Assembly (NCBI GenBank): GCA_030651895.1
Contig: JAUSBR010000010.1
Location: 62,001-126,000 of the forward strand
From: Sideroxyarcus sp.
GTDB taxonomy: Bacteria; Pseudomonadota; Gammaproteobacteria; Burkholderiales; Gallionellaceae
Direction: 5' to 3'
DNA: 64,000 nt
Shown here: one piece after another, positions 37,048 through 47,194 of the stretch
Position numbering within the stretch: the first letter of the stretch is position 1
Layout of the letters: every line of letters begins with the position of its first letter
Notes under the pieces: model-generated
Database searches by the model: none
Told to the model about the DNA's origin: nothing
What the model saw: only the letters and a program-made list of their open reading frames with translations
Program-made: the position numbers and the translations under genes

Positions 37048-38150
37048 TGCAAAACCTCCTCGACTTTGATGCGCAACAACTGACTGCCTGGTTTGCGGAA
37101 CACGGCGAAAAGCCGTTCCGCGCCAAGCAGGTGTTGCGCTGGATCTACAAAGCCGGGGAGTCCGATTTCGATGCGATGAGCGATCTGGCGATCTCTCTTC
37201 GCGAAAAGCTCAAACTGACCGCCTGCATCAAGACGCCGACCGTGATGCGCGAAGAGACCGCCTCTGACGGTACACGCAAATGGTTGCTGGATGTGGGGAC
37301 CGGCAACGCGGTGGAGACCGTGTACATCCCCGAAGAAGACCGCGGCACCTTGTGCGTGTCGACGCAGGCCGGATGCGCACTGGATTGCGCGTTCTGTTCC
37401 ACCGGCAAGCAGGGTTTCAATCGCAACCTCTCCACCGCCGAGATCATCGGCCAGGTGTGGTGGGCGAACCACGAACTCGGCAAGAATGCCCCTTCGACAG
37501 GCTCAGGGCAGGCTCAAGGCAACTGGCCGGTCACCAATGTGGTACTGATGGGTATGGGCGAGCCGCTGCTGAACTTCGACAGCACCGTGAGCGCCTTGCG
37601 CCTGATGCTGGACGACAACGCCTACGGCCTGTCGCGCCGCCGCGTCACGGTTTCGACTTCCGGTGTGGTGCCGGCGATGGATCGACTGCGTGATGAATGC
37701 CCGGTCGCATTGGCGATCTCGCTGCACGCGCCGAACGATGCGCTGCGAAATGAGCTGGTGCCGATCAACCAGAAATACCCGTTGAAGGAACTGATGGCGG
37801 CCTGTCAGCGCTATCTGGAAAAGGCGCCGCGCGATTTCGTCACCTTCGAGTATGTGATGCTGGCAGGTGTGAATGACGGCGTGCAGCATGCGCGCGAACT
37901 GATCAACCTGGTGCATGACGTGCCGTGCAAGTTCAATCTCATCCCGTTCAACCCGTTCCCGCAAGCGCCGTATCAGCGTTCAGACATGGAGACGGTGAAA
38001 CGATTCCGCGACGTGCTGATGCAGGCCGATATCGTCACCACCATCCGCAAGGTGCGCGGCGACGACATTGCGGCTGCCTGCGGTCAACTGGCCGGGCAGG
38101 TGCAGGACAAGACGAAACGAACCCATCGATTGCAGGAGGCGAGTCAATGA
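37047..38150 (+). CDS. rlmN: 23S rRNA/tRNA (adenine-C2)-methyltransferase RlmN
   Basis: A 367-residue radical SAM enzyme that methylates A2503 of 23S rRNA and A37 of some tRNAs. The cluster motif is [14 protein letters not shown], with ITNVV-like [27 protein letters not shown] and the late catalytic Cys in [13 protein letters not shown] Ser/Gly/Gln-rich insert ([13 protein letters not shown]) before [12 protein letters not shown] is encoded by a dispersed repeat at 37490. The frame is kept, so the protein is probably active. It starts at the ndk stop and overlaps pilW by four bases. Confidence 0.94.
   Translation: MQNLLDFDAQQLTAWFAEHGEKPFRAKQVLRWIYKAGESDFDAMSDLAISLREKLKLTACIKTPTVMREETASDGTRKWLLDVGTGNAVETVYIPEEDRGTLCVSTQAGCALDCAFCSTGKQGFNRNLSTAEIIGQVWWANHELGKNAPSTGSGQAQGNWPVTNVVLMGMGEPLLNFDSTVSALRLMLDDNAYGLSRRRVTVSTSGVVPAMDRLRDECPVALAISLHAPNDALRNELVPINQKYPLKELMAACQRYLEKAPRDFVTFEYVMLAGVNDGVQHARELINLVHDVPCKFNLIPFNPFPQAPYQRSDMETVKRFRDVLMQADIVTTIRKVRGDDIAAACGQLAGQVQDKTKRTHRLQEASQ
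37490..37521 (+). repeat. dispersed repeat inserted in rlmN
   Basis: Core CCCTTCGACAGGCTCAGGGC (37490-37509) followed by a degenerate second unit AGGCTCAAGGC. The core is the common intergenic repeat type TTCGACAGGCTCAGGGC seen in many bacterial genomes. Here it is in frame within a coding gene. Confidence 0.75.
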
Positions 38151-38911
38151 AGAGAATCTGCGTGTTGCTTGTGGTCGCTCTGTTGACGGCGTGCGCTTCT
38201 TCCGGCGGGGGCTCAGCGGGGACTCCGCAAGTTGATGTGACGCGTGCTCAGGCGAGTGCCAGGATCCATACCGAGCTGGCGGCTGCGTACTATGAACGCG
38301 CCCAGTATGCAGTGGCTTTGCAGGAAATCGCAGTGGCTTTGCAGGGAAATTCCGATTACGCGCCAGCCTACACTGTGCGGGCCTTGGTTCGGATGGCATT
38401 GCGCGAGGATGAGCAGGCTGATGCGGATTTTCGCCGCAGCATGAGTCTGGATAGCACGAACTCGGAGACGCGTAACAACTATGGCTGGTTTCTTTGCCAG
38501 CGTGGCCGCGTCCAGGAGTCATTGAAGCAGTTTCAGGAAGCATTGAGCAATCCGCTGTATGCGACACCTGAGATGGCCTATGTAAACCTGGGAATGTGCT
38601 CAATGAAAGCCGGGTTGCTGAAAGACGCAGAAAACAATCTGCAAAGAGCCCTGATTCTTCGTCCAGGCATGCAGGAAGCTTTGTATGGATTGGCGACAAT
38701 GAGCTACAACAGTGGCGACTTCGCCGGCGCAAAATCCTACTTATTGCGTTTTTCCCAAGGTTCAAGGGAGTTGAATGCGGAACAGCTTTGGCTGGCTGTT
38801 CGTATCGAGCGCAAGATGCGAGATCGGAATTCGGAAGCCAGTTACGCGTTGCAGTTGCGTAAGAATTACCCTGACTCCCGCGAGGCACAACTTTTATTGC
38901 AAGGCGAATGA
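38147..38911 (+). CDS. pilW: type IV pilus biogenesis/stability lipoprotein PilW (PilF)
   Basis: A 254-residue lipoprotein with signal and lipobox ([10 protein letters not shown]) followed by about five TPR-type repeats ([59 protein letters not shown]). It is an outer-membrane pilotin that helps assemble the PilQ secretin. An AGGAGG site lies seven bases before the ATG, which overlaps the rlmN stop. The rlmN-pilW-rodZ order is standard in Proteobacteria. Confidence 0.92.
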   Translation: MKRICVLLVVALLTACASSGGGSAGTPQVDVTRAQASARIHTELAAAYYERAQYAVALQEIAVALQGNSDYAPAYTVRALVRMALREDEQADADFRRSMSLDSTNSETRNNYGWFLCQRGRVQESLKQFQEALSNPLYATPEMAYVNLGMCSMKAGLLKDAENNLQRALILRPGMQEALYGLATMSYNSGDFAGAKSYLLRFSQGSRELNAEQLWLAVRIERKMRDRNSEASYALQLRKNYPDSREAQLLLQGE

Positions 38912-39825
38912 TGGATATTCCTGACGAAGCGAAAGAACCTGTATCGCAACTGAATGTGGGTACGACCCTGCGCGAGGCTCGCGAAGGGCAGGGGATGAGC
39001 GTGTACGATATCGCTGAGAGGATCAAGTTTGCACCCAAGCAAGTCGAGGCCCTGGAGGCCAATGATTACGAACGACTGCCCAAGGCCACGTTCCTGCGCG
39101 GTTTCGTACGCAGTTATGCGCGTGTCTTGCAACTGGATGAGGCGGAACTGATCGCAGCCTTGCCGACTGAACCCTCGACGCAACAGATTACCAAGCAGCA
39201 GATCGTCGATGTTTCTTTTCCGAGTGTACTGGCATCGCGACGCATCAATGTGATGTGGCTGGCCGGGGCGTTGGGTGTGGCTTTGGTGCTGGGCTTGTTC
39301 GTGTGGTTGAGCGATGGAGAGTCCGCGCAGAAGCCATCCGAAGTCGTAGTCGAAACTGTTCCATTGCCAATGCAGGATGCTGGGGCCTCAGCCGTTGTTG
39401 CACCGCCGACTTTATCTGCTGAGCCGGAGATCGCCAAGATAGCAGAACCCCGCAAAGTCGAGCAAAAGGTGACTAAGACGCAAACAACCGCAGTTACTGC
39501 GCCAGTGCCGGCAATTCCTGCCGTCTCTTCTGTGGCATCAACTGCAACCGCCAAGCCTCCCGTAGCCCCTGAGATGCTGAAGCGCCGCCCGCTGCATTTC
39601 GTGTTCACAGGTGCCGCCTGGATAGAGGTGATCGACGTCAACGGGGATATCCTGTTGTCGAGGAGTAATCTTGGTGGCACGGAAAAATGGATAGGCGGTC
39701 CCCGTCGTGCTCCATATGACGTATCCATCGGGAATCCGGGCAACGTCAAGATGTATTACAAAGGGAAAGAGGTCGATCTCTCCGAATACGCGGGGATGAA
39801 TACTGCCCGTCTGAAGGTGGAGTGA
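38908..39825 (+). CDS. rodZ: cytoskeletal protein RodZ family (HTH-TM-DUF4115)
   Basis: 305 residues. A cytoplasmic Cro/CI-type helix-turn-helix (residues about 15-85: [43 protein letters not shown]) is followed by one TM ([20 protein letters not shown]), a long Pro/Ala/Val periplasmic linker, and a C-terminal DUF4115 domain ([22 protein letters not shown]). RodZ ties MreB to the elongation machinery. It overlaps pilW by four bases and ispG at its end. Confidence 0.9.
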   Translation: MMDIPDEAKEPVSQLNVGTTLREAREGQGMSVYDIAERIKFAPKQVEALEANDYERLPKATFLRGFVRSYARVLQLDEAELIAALPTEPSTQQITKQQIVDVSFPSVLASRRINVMWLAGALGVALVLGLFVWLSDGESAQKPSEVVVETVPLPMQDAGASAVVAPPTLSAEPEIAKIAEPRKVEQKVTKTQTTAVTAPVPAIPAVSSVASTATAKPPVAPEMLKRRPLHFVFTGAAWIEVIDVNGDILLSRSNLGGTEKWIGGPRRAPYDVSIGNPGNVKMYYKGKEVDLSEYAGMNTARLKVE

Positions 39826-39830
39826 AGCGC

Positions 39831-41057
39831 GTGAGCCATTCCCCGATACAGCGTCGCAAGACGCAACGTGTGTTTGTTGGCGGTGTTGCCATTGGTGGTG
39901 GTGCGCCGGTCGTGGTGCAATCAATGACCAATACCGACACGGCCGATGCCGAAGGCACGGCGCGCCAGGTGTACGAACTGGCGCGTGCCGGATCCGAACT
40001 GGTGCGCATCACTGTCAATACTTCCGAGGCCGCTGCCCAGGTTCCGCGCATCCGCAAGATGCTGGATGAGATGGGTTGCGCGGTACCGCTGATCGGCGAT
40101 TTCCACTACAACGGCCATCGTCTGCTCACCGAATATCCGGAATGTGCGCAGGCGCTGGCCAAATACCGCATCAATCCCGGCAATGTCGGCAAGAACCGCA
40201 AGGGCGAGGACCAGTTCGCGATGATGATCGCGGTGGCGAAGCAGTATGACAAGCCGGTGCGTATCGGCGTCAACTGGGGCAGCCTGGATCAGGACATCGT
40301 TGTGCGCATGATGGACGAGAATGCGAAACTGCCGCAGCCGAAGGAAGTGCGCGAAGTGACACGCGAGGCGCTGATCGTCTCCGCGCTGGACAGCGCGAAA
40401 CGTGCCGAGGAACTGGGACTGCCGCGCGAACGCATCGTGTTGTCGTGCAAGGTGAGCGAGGTGCAGGATCTGATCGCGGTGTATCAGGAACTGGCCAAGC
40501 GCTGCGACTATGCCTTGCATCTCGGTCTGACCGAGGCAGGCATGGGTTCGAAAGGGATCGTCGCATCCACAGCCGCGCTGGCGGTGCTTTTGCAGCAGGG
40601 CATCGGCGATACCATTCGCGTTTCGCTGACTCCTGCACCCGGCGGCGCACGTACCGAAGAAGTGGTGGTGGCGCAGGAGATATTGCAGACCATGGGATTG
40701 CGCTCTTTCACGCCGATGGTGATCGCCTGTCCGGGTTGTGGGCGTACCACCAGCACGGTGTTCCAGGAGCTGGCGCAGCATATCCAGAACTATCTGCGCG
40801 CGCAGATGCCGGTATGGCGCGAGCAATACGTGGGCGTGGAAGAGATGACGGTCGCGGTGATGGGCTGCATCGTCAACGGCCCGGGCGAGAGCAAGATGGC
40901 GAATATCGGCATCAGTCTGCCGGGAACGGGTGAAAGTCCGGCCGCGCCGGTCTATGTGGACGGCGAGAAGACGGTGACTCTGCGTGGTGACAATATCGCC
41001 GAAGAGTTCACCCAGATCGTCAATGAATATGTGGCAAGAAAGTACGTCAGGAAATGA
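39831..41057 (+). CDS. ispG: 4-hydroxy-3-methylbut-2-enyl-diphosphate synthase (flavodoxin)
   Basis: About 408 residues; next-to-last enzyme of the MEP isoprenoid pathway, with a [4Fe-4S] cluster. It has [34 protein letters not shown] at the start, and cluster-binding Cys in CPGCGRTTS and [11 protein letters not shown]. The start is a GTG. The one at 39831 has GGAG eight bases upstream; a second GTG at 39822 overlaps the rodZ stop but is poorly placed for that site. Part of the conserved rodZ-ispG-hisS run; its product flux could feed the hpnCDE squalene genes in this window. Confidence 0.93.
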   Translation: MSHSPIQRRKTQRVFVGGVAIGGGAPVVVQSMTNTDTADAEGTARQVYELARAGSELVRITVNTSEAAAQVPRIRKMLDEMGCAVPLIGDFHYNGHRLLTEYPECAQALAKYRINPGNVGKNRKGEDQFAMMIAVAKQYDKPVRIGVNWGSLDQDIVVRMMDENAKLPQPKEVREVTREALIVSALDSAKRAEELGLPRERIVLSCKVSEVQDLIAVYQELAKRCDYALHLGLTEAGMGSKGIVASTAALAVLLQQGIGDTIRVSLTPAPGGARTEEVVVAQEILQTMGLRSFTPMVIACPGCGRTTSTVFQELAQHIQNYLRAQMPVWREQYVGVEEMTVAVMGCIVNGPGESKMANIGISLPGTGESPAAPVYVDGEKTVTLRGDNIAEEFTQIVNEYVARKYVRK

Positions 41058-42322
41058 GCGAGACGCTGCAAGCAGTAAAAGGCATGAACGATATCCTGCC
41101 GGATGAGGCGGGACTTTGGCTGTGGTTCGAGGATACGGTGCGCGAGTGGCTGGAAGCCTACGGCTACCGCAACATCCGCATGCCGCTGGTGGAGCCGACC
41201 GCGCTGTTCAAGCGTGCCATCGGCGAGGTCACCGACATCGTCGAGAAGGAGATGTACAGCTTCGAGGATAGCCTCAACGGCGACCAGCTCACGCTGCGCC
41301 CGGAGGGGACTGCTTCCTGCGTGCGTGCGGTGTTACAGCACAATCTGCTGTATAACGCGCCGCAACGATTGTGGTATGCGGGACCGATGTTCCGCCACGA
41401 GCGTCCGCAGAAGGGGCGTTACCGCCAGTTCCACCAGTTTGGCGTGGAAGCGCTGGGTTTTGCCGGACCGGATATCGATGCCGAGCAGATCGTGATGTGC
41501 GCGCGGCTGTGGAAGAAATTGGGCATCCGCGATGTGACATTGCAGATCAATACGCTTGGCGATGCGGCCTCGCGCCAGCGTCATCGCGAGAAGCTGATCG
41601 CGTATTTCGAGCAGCACAAGGACAAGTTGGATGCGGACGCGCAACGTCGTCTGTACAGTAATCCGTTGCGTATCCTCGACAGCAAGAATCCGGCGATGCA
41701 GGAACTGGTGGCAACGGCACCAAAACTGATGGATGAGCTGGAAGCGGATGCAATCCAGCACTTCGAAGCGGTGCAGGCGATCTTGAAACTGCACGATATC
41801 CCGTTCGAGATCAATCCGCGTCTGGTTCGTGGTCTGGACTACTATAATCGTACCGTGTTCGAGTGGGTCACGACGCGGCTGGGAGCGCAGGGAACCATCT
41901 GCGCCGGAGGCCGTTACGATGGCCTGATCGAGCAGATGGGCGGCAAGGCCGCACCGGCGATGGGCTTTGCCATGGGCGTGGAACGCTTGCTGGCGTTGTT
42001 GCAGGAAGACGGCATGCAGAACCCGTCCGTGCCGGTGGATGTATATGTGGTGCATCAGGGCGAGCAGGCGCAGCGATTGGCGTGGCGCGTGGCGGAAGAC
42101 CTGCGTGATGGCGGTATACGGGTGTTGCTGCATTGCGGTGGCGGCAGTTTCAAGTCGCAGATGAAAAAAGCGGATGGCAGCGCGGCGGCATGCGCCATCA
42201 TTATCGGTGACGACGAGGTAGCGGCGCAGGCCGTGATGTTGAAGCCTTTGCGCGGCGAGGGAGAGCAGCAGCGCGTTGCGCTGGATGCATTGCAGGAAAA
42301 AATAGTTGAATTGATCAAGTGA
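41054..42322 (+). CDS. hisS: histidyl-tRNA synthetase
   Basis: A 422-residue class II synthetase. It starts [18 protein letters not shown], with motif 2 [14 protein letters not shown] and [18 protein letters not shown], the His-specific [15 protein letters not shown], and motif 3 near [17 protein letters not shown]-terminal anticodon-binding domain follows ([24 protein letters not shown]). Full length. It overlaps ispG by four bases. Distinct from the shorter paralogue hisZ at 49431. Confidence 0.96.
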   Translation: MSETLQAVKGMNDILPDEAGLWLWFEDTVREWLEAYGYRNIRMPLVEPTALFKRAIGEVTDIVEKEMYSFEDSLNGDQLTLRPEGTASCVRAVLQHNLLYNAPQRLWYAGPMFRHERPQKGRYRQFHQFGVEALGFAGPDIDAEQIVMCARLWKKLGIRDVTLQINTLGDAASRQRHREKLIAYFEQHKDKLDADAQRRLYSNPLRILDSKNPAMQELVATAPKLMDELEADAIQHFEAVQAILKLHDIPFEINPRLVRGLDYYNRTVFEWVTTRLGAQGTICAGGRYDGLIEQMGGKAAPAMGFAMGVERLLALLQEDGMQNPSVPVDVYVVHQGEQAQRLAWRVAEDLRDGGIRVLLHCGGGSFKSQMKKADGSAAACAIIIGDDEVAAQAVMLKPLRGEGEQQRVALDALQEKIVELIK

Positions 42323-42332
42323 GGAAATGAAG

Positions 42333-42971
42333 ATGTCGAATCTGGATTTGCAGGAACAGGAACAAGTCGATGCGCTGAAGGCCTGGTGGAGTGAGAACGG
42401 CAAATGGGTGGTCGGCGCCATCGTGGTCGGACTGCTCGGCTTCGCCGGGATGCAGTACTGGAAGAGCTACCAGTCTGGACAGTCGGCCGAGGCAGCCAAG
42501 CTCTACGCCGAAGTGATGAAGCAGGCCGCGACCAACGATGCCAAGCGTATCAGCGATGCTGCGGATGCATTGGTCAGCCGATACGGCAGCAGCGCATACG
42601 CGCCGCGCGCTCAATTGCTGGCGGCACAGGCCAACCTGCAGGCACGCGATGCGGCACATGCCAAAGTGCAGTTGCAGTGGGTGATCGAGCATGCCAGCGA
42701 GTCCGGCCTGCAGGATACAGCGCGCCTGAAATTGGCCAGTGTGCTGCTGGATGAGCAGAGCTACGATGAAGCGCTGAAGCAACTTGATGCCGCCCATCCA
42801 GAATCGTTCACGGGCTTGTATGCCGACCTCAAGGGCGATGTGTTGAGCGCACAGGGCAAAGTGGCGGAAGCGCGCGCCGCCTATCAGGAGGCTTTCGACA
42901 AGACCGATGCCAAGAGCGTATATCGCAATCTGATCCAGTTGAAACTGGACGGTCTGGGTGCAGCTAAATGA
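42333..42971 (+). CDS. yfgM: YfgM family periplasmic chaperone (SecYEG ancillary subunit)
   Basis: A 212-residue inner-membrane protein with a short cytoplasmic N-terminus (LQEQEQVDALKAWWSENGKW), one TM (VVGAIVVGLLGFAGMQYW) and a periplasmic TPR-like domain. Matches E. coli YfgM (206), which joins PpiD at the Sec translocon and lies in the same hisS-yfgM-bamB-der order. The ATG at 42333 is eight bases after GAGG; the earlier ATG at 42327 is too close to that site. Confidence 0.88.
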   Translation: MSNLDLQEQEQVDALKAWWSENGKWVVGAIVVGLLGFAGMQYWKSYQSGQSAEAAKLYAEVMKQAATNDAKRISDAADALVSRYGSSAYAPRAQLLAAQANLQARDAAHAKVQLQWVIEHASESGLQDTARLKLASVLLDEQSYDEALKQLDAAHPESFTGLYADLKGDVLSAQGKVAEARAAYQEAFDKTDAKSVYRNLIQLKLDGLGAAK

Positions 42972-44098
42972 GATTGAAACGCCAATTCATCGTCGCGTTG
43001 TTGCCCTTGGCTTTGGTTGCCTGCAGCAGCGACAAGCCGAAGATCGAGCCCGCCAAACTGGTCGATTTCCAGGCCAAGGCCAAGATCGAAGTGCGCTGGG
43101 ACAACGATGTCGGCGATGCCGGACAAAGCGTGCTGTTCCCGGCGGTGACACGCGAAGCCGTGTTTGCCGCGAATGCGGATGGCGATGTGTATCGTTTCGA
43201 CCGCAACACCGGCAAGCAGGCCTGGCGCATCGATAGCGGGTTCGCCATCACTGGTGGCGTCGGCTCCGGCGGCGGTCTGGTGCTGGTCGGCGGCGAAAAG
43301 GGCGAACTGGCCGCCTACGATGAGGACAGCGGCAAGCAGAAATGGCAAGTCAAAGTCTCCAGCGATGTATTGAGCCCGCCCAAGGTTTCCGATGGCGTGG
43401 TGGTGGTGCGTACCGGCAACCAGCGTATCACCGGCTTGAGCGCGAAGGACGGTAGCCGCCTCTGGTTGTACGAGCGGGCAACGCCCACGCTGATCGTGCG
43501 CAGCCATGCCGGGGTACTGATCCGCAATGGCCTAGTCTATGCCGGTTTTGCCGCCGGCAAGCTGGCGGCGATCAACCTGAAGAACGGGGTGGTGGTTTGG
43601 GAGTCCACGGTCTCGCAGCCGCGCGGCAACACCGAGCTGGAACGCATCAGCGATATCACCAGTCTGCCGGTGGCGGACGACGCGCAGGTTTGCGCCGTGG
43701 CGTTCCAGGGTCGCCTTGCCTGCTTCGATGCGGTGCAGGGCGGAGCATTGTGGACGCGCGATGTGTCCAGTGACAAAGGTCTGGCCCTGTGGGGCAAGAT
43801 GTTGTATCTGACCGATACCGACAGCAACGTGCTGGCGTTGGACAAGAGTAGCGGTGCTTCGCTGTGGAAGAACAGCCAGTTGTCGTTGCGTGGCGGGACG
43901 GCAGTCTATCCGCTGGATGATTATCTGGTACTGGGTGACTACGAAGGTTACCTGCATGTGCTGAGGCGCGATGATGGCAGTTTCGTCGCCAGGCGCAAGA
44001 CCGACGGCAGCGCGATTAACATCGCGCCGATGACGCTCGGCGACGGCGCCCTGGTGCAAACCAGCGACGGCGAACTTTATTCGATCGCTATCCGATAA
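42968..44098 (+). CDS. bamB: outer-membrane protein assembly factor BamB
   Basis: A 376-residue lipoprotein (lipobox ALVAC after [11 protein letters not shown]) with an eight-bladed PQQ-like beta-propeller ([33 protein letters not shown]-type blades, [17 protein letters not shown]). It is a subunit of the BAM complex that inserts beta-barrels such as the two receptors in this window. Overlaps yfgM by four bases and der by one. Confidence 0.94.
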   Translation: MRLKRQFIVALLPLALVACSSDKPKIEPAKLVDFQAKAKIEVRWDNDVGDAGQSVLFPAVTREAVFAANADGDVYRFDRNTGKQAWRIDSGFAITGGVGSGGGLVLVGGEKGELAAYDEDSGKQKWQVKVSSDVLSPPKVSDGVVVVRTGNQRITGLSAKDGSRLWLYERATPTLIVRSHAGVLIRNGLVYAGFAAGKLAAINLKNGVVVWESTVSQPRGNTELERISDITSLPVADDAQVCAVAFQGRLACFDAVQGGALWTRDVSSDKGLALWGKMLYLTDTDSNVLALDKSSGASLWKNSQLSLRGGTAVYPLDDYLVLGDYEGYLHVLRRDDGSFVARRKTDGSAINIAPMTLGDGALVQTSDGELYSIAIR

Positions 44099-45492
44099 TG
44101 CTACCTACCATCGTACTTGTCGGCCGTCCCAATGTGGGCAAATCCACATTGTTCAACCGCCTCACGCGCAGCCGTGACGCGCTGGTTGCCGATCTGCCCG
44201 GTCTGACGCGCGACCGCCATTATGGTCGCGGCCGCGTGGGGGAGCGTCCCTATCTGGTGGTTGATACCGGCGGACTGGAGCCGGTCGCCAAGGAAGGCAT
44301 CCTGCACGAGATGGCCAAACAGACGCGCCAGGCGGTGGATGAAGCCGATATGGTGCTGTTTATCGTCGACGGGCGCGACGGTCTGACACCGCACGACAAG
44401 ATCATCGCCACGCAACTGCGCAAGACCGGACGTCCGGTGCTGCTGCTGGTGAACAAGGCCGAAGGTATGCGCAGTGAACGCGTCACGGCCGATTTCCACG
44501 AACTTGGCTTGGGCACGCCCATTCCGATCTCATCCGCTCATGGCGACAACGTCGCCGAGATGATTGAGGTCGCGCTGGATGAACTCCCCGCTGCGGAGCC
44601 GGAAGTCGAGGAAAAATCAGATCATCCCAAGCTGGCCATCGTCGGGCGTCCCAATGTGGGTAAATCCACCCTGGTCAATGCCATTCTCGGTGAAGAGCGC
44701 GTCATCGCCTTCGACCAGCCGGGCACCACGCGCGATTCGATCTATATCGATTTCGAGCGCGGCGGCAAGCAATACACCATCATCGACACTGCCGGCGTGC
44801 GCCGTCGCGGCAAGATCGACGAGGCCATCGAGAAGTTCTCCGTGGTGAAGACACTGCAGGCGATCGAGGATGCCAATGTGGTGGTGCTGGTGGTGGATGC
44901 GCGCGACCAGATCACCGAACAGGATGCCCATCTGGCCGACTTCGTGCTGCAGGCCGGCCGCGCGCTGGTGCTGGCGGTGAACAAATGGGACGGGCTGGAC
45001 GAATATGTACGCGATACGGCCAAACGCGATATCGAGCGCAAATTGCATTTTCTTGGCTTTGCCAAACATCACTTCATCTCGGCCCTGAACGGGACGGGTG
45101 TGGATGCTCTGTTGAAATCGGTGAACCAGGCCTATGCGGCGGCGATGATCAAGTTGCCGACACCGCAACTCACCCGCGTGCTGGAAGAAGCGATCCAGAA
45201 GCAGCAACCGCCGCGCGGCGCCTTCCGTCCCAAGATGCGCTATGCTCACCAGGGCGGCAGTAATCCGCCGCTCATCGTCATCCACGGCAGTGCGCTCGAC
45301 AAGATCCCGGACAGCTATCGCCGCTATCTGGAAAAGACCTTTTGTGATGCTTTCAAGCTGCAGGGCACACCACTGCGCATCGAATTCAAGTCCGGCAAGA
45401 ACCCGTTTGCCGACAAGAAGCATGTCATGACCGAGAGTGAACTGCGTGCAGCCCATCGCGCCCGTATCCGGGGACGCCGGCTGTACGGTTGA
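44098..45492 (+). CDS. der: ribosome biogenesis GTPase Der (EngA)
   Basis: A 464-residue double GTPase needed for 50S assembly. It has two G domains with P-loops [14 protein letters not shown] (residues about 8-21) and [14 protein letters not shown] (about 183-196), each with DTGG/DTAG and NKAE/NKWD motifs. A KH-like C-terminal domain ends with a basic tail ([11 protein letters not shown]). It starts on the last base of the bamB stop (TAATG). Confidence 0.96.
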   Translation: MLPTIVLVGRPNVGKSTLFNRLTRSRDALVADLPGLTRDRHYGRGRVGERPYLVVDTGGLEPVAKEGILHEMAKQTRQAVDEADMVLFIVDGRDGLTPHDKIIATQLRKTGRPVLLLVNKAEGMRSERVTADFHELGLGTPIPISSAHGDNVAEMIEVALDELPAAEPEVEEKSDHPKLAIVGRPNVGKSTLVNAILGEERVIAFDQPGTTRDSIYIDFERGGKQYTIIDTAGVRRRGKIDEAIEKFSVVKTLQAIEDANVVVLVVDARDQITEQDAHLADFVLQAGRALVLAVNKWDGLDEYVRDTAKRDIERKLHFLGFAKHHFISALNGTGVDALLKSVNQAYAAAMIKLPTPQLTRVLEEAIQKQQPPRGAFRPKMRYAHQGGSNPPLIVIHGSALDKIPDSYRRYLEKTFCDAFKLQGTPLRIEFKSGKNPFADKKHVMTESELRAAHRARIRGRRLYG

Positions 45493-45588
45493 TCTTTTCC
45501 GTATTCTTCTGTGCGGCTCAAGTATCGCCCCAATATGCCGTAAATATACTTACTGGTGTATCTCCACCCATTCCAGTGGGAGGTTGAA

Positions 45589-45720
45589 ATGAAAGCGCTC
45601 ATTCTCGGTTTGTTAGTCACTCTGCTGTTGACGGCATTTCTGTTCTTCATGATCTCCGGCGCGGCGATTGTGGAAACTGTCGCTTGGGCTGGCAGGCGCA
45701 GGGCGGGGCGCAAGGACTGA
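45589..45720 (+). CDS. 43-residue small membrane protein, unknown
   Basis: Short ORF with an excellent ribosome site (GGGAGG six bases before the ATG). It has one long hydrophobic helix ([26 protein letters not shown]) and a strongly basic C-tail ([10 protein letters not shown]). It sits alone in the gap between der and hfq. A TATACT box at 45545-45550 may be its -10, without a clear -35. No family recognised. Topology suggests a single-pass inner-membrane peptide with the basic tail in the cytoplasm. Confidence 0.6.
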   Translation: MKALILGLLVTLLLTAFLFFMISGAAIVETVAWAGRRRAGRKD

Positions 45721-45762
45721 CCCCATCGGTAACTCGCTCTTTCGCAATACCTGTTTTTCCAG

Positions 45763-45768
45763 TAAAGT
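45763..45768 (+). promoter_or_regulatory. possible hfq -10 element
   Basis: TAAAGT with TTCGCA sixteen bases upstream (45741-45746), about 30 bases before the hfq ATG. A weak match to a vegetative promoter. Confidence 0.3.
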
Positions 45769-45799
45769 GTCCGCCCCAAGAACAACAAGAGCGGACATC

Positions 45800-46030
45800 A
45801 TGAGTACAAAAGGGCAACAACTACAAGACCCGTTCCTGAACGCATTGCGTAAGGAACATGTGCAGGTCGCCATCTATCTGGTCAACGGCATCAAGCTGCA
45901 AGGTCAGGTCGAGTCGTTCGATCAATACGTGGTACTGCTGAAGAACACCGTCACCCAGATGGTCTACAAGCACGCTATCTCCACTATCGTTCCCGCACGC
46001 GCTGTCACCATCCCCTTCGAAGCTGAGTGA
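45800..46030 (+). CDS. hfq: RNA chaperone Hfq
   Basis: A 76-residue Sm-like protein that forms a hexameric ring and pairs small RNAs with mRNAs. It has [19 protein letters not shown], Sm1 [25 protein letters not shown] and Sm2 [15 protein letters not shown]. It lacks the long C-terminal tail of enteric Hfq (102 residues), as is usual in Betaproteobacteria. The frame stays open upstream to 45668, but the ATG at 45800 is the family start. hflX follows with overlap. Confidence 0.96.
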   Translation: MSTKGQQLQDPFLNALRKEHVQVAIYLVNGIKLQGQVESFDQYVVLLKNTVTQMVYKHAISTIVPARAVTIPFEAE

Positions 46031-47172
46031 TGTCTGAATCAACGACTGTTGCCAATACAGCGATATTGGTCAGTCTCGATTTCGGCGCGCCCGATTACGC
46101 AGAAAGCCTGGAAGAATTACGTTTGCTGGCGGAAAGCGCCGGCGTGCGTACGCTTGCGCTGGTAGAGGGCAAGCGACAGCGTCCGGACGCGTCGACCTTT
46201 GCCGGCAGTGGCAAGGTGGACGAGATCGCCGCGTTGGTCGAGGAACTGGAAGCGCCGCTGGTCATTTTCAACCACGACCTGTCCCCGGCGCAGATGCGCA
46301 ATCTCACCGCCAAGATCCAGACGCGGGTGATCGACCGTACCATGCTGATCCTGGATATCTTCGCTTTGCGGGCGCAGAGCCATGAAGGCAAGGTTCAGGT
46401 CGAGTTGGCGCAGCTAAAATACCTTTCCACGCGCCTGGTTGGCATGAACATGGACATGGGCCAGCAGAAGTTCGCTGTCGGCGCACGCGGTCCGGGCGAA
46501 ACGCAGCTGGAGCTGGACCGGCGCAAGCTGGATAGGCGCGTCCATCTGCTCAATGAACGGCTTAAGCAGCTGAAAAAGCACCGCGAATTGCAGCGCAAGG
46601 CGCGCAACCGTTCCGACGTGATGTCGGTTTCCATCGTGGGTTATACCAACGCGGGTAAATCCACTTTATTCAACCGGTTAACCAACGCCAACGTTTATGT
46701 CGCCAACCAGTTGTTCGCCACGTTGGATACCACGGCACGCAAGATATTTCTGGAAGGTGACAGCCCGCGTCAGGTGGTGCTTTCTGACACGGTAGGGTTT
46801 ATTCGCCATCTGCCGCACGGCTTGGTGGCAGCCTTTCGCAGTACTCTGGAAGAGACCGCGCTGGCCGACCTGTTGCTGCATGTGGTGGACGTGAACAGCC
46901 CCGAGCGGCACGATCAGGTGGCCGAAGTGAACAAGGTGCTGGCCGAGATCGGCGCTCAGCATATCCCGCAGATCGTGGTCTACAACAAGATCGACCTGCA
47001 GGGCCTGGAAGCGGGCGTCAAGCGCGACGAATATGGTAAAATCGCCAGCGTTCACCTGAGTGCCAAGACTGGCGCCGGTTTGACGGAATTACGGGCCGCG
47101 CTCGCCGAGATGCGCGATGTGCCGGCCTCGGAAAAGCAGGCGGAAGAATGGCATCCGCTGAATGATAATTGA
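46030..47172 (+). CDS. hflX: ribosome-associated GTPase HflX
   Basis: A 380-residue protein that splits stalled ribosomes under stress. The N-terminal HflX domain (SLEELRLLAESAGVRTLA, GSGKVDEIAALVEE) is followed by a coiled coil and a GTPase domain with P-loop [14 protein letters not shown] and DTVGFIRHLPHGLV. The ATG overlaps the hfq stop (TGATG); a GTG three bases upstream is less likely. hfq-hflX-hflK-hflC is the usual operon. Confidence 0.95.
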   Translation: MSESTTVANTAILVSLDFGAPDYAESLEELRLLAESAGVRTLALVEGKRQRPDASTFAGSGKVDEIAALVEELEAPLVIFNHDLSPAQMRNLTAKIQTRVIDRTMLILDIFALRAQSHEGKVQVELAQLKYLSTRLVGMNMDMGQQKFAVGARGPGETQLELDRRKLDRRVHLLNERLKQLKKHRELQRKARNRSDVMSVSIVGYTNAGKSTLFNRLTNANVYVANQLFATLDTTARKIFLEGDSPRQVVLSDTVGFIRHLPHGLVAAFRSTLEETALADLLLHVVDVNSPERHDQVAEVNKVLAEIGAQHIPQIVVYNKIDLQGLEAGVKRDEYGKIASVHLSAKTGAGLTELRAALAEMRDVPASEKQAEEWHPLNDN

Positions 47173-47194
47173 ATCGACCAAAAGGTAACGGACT

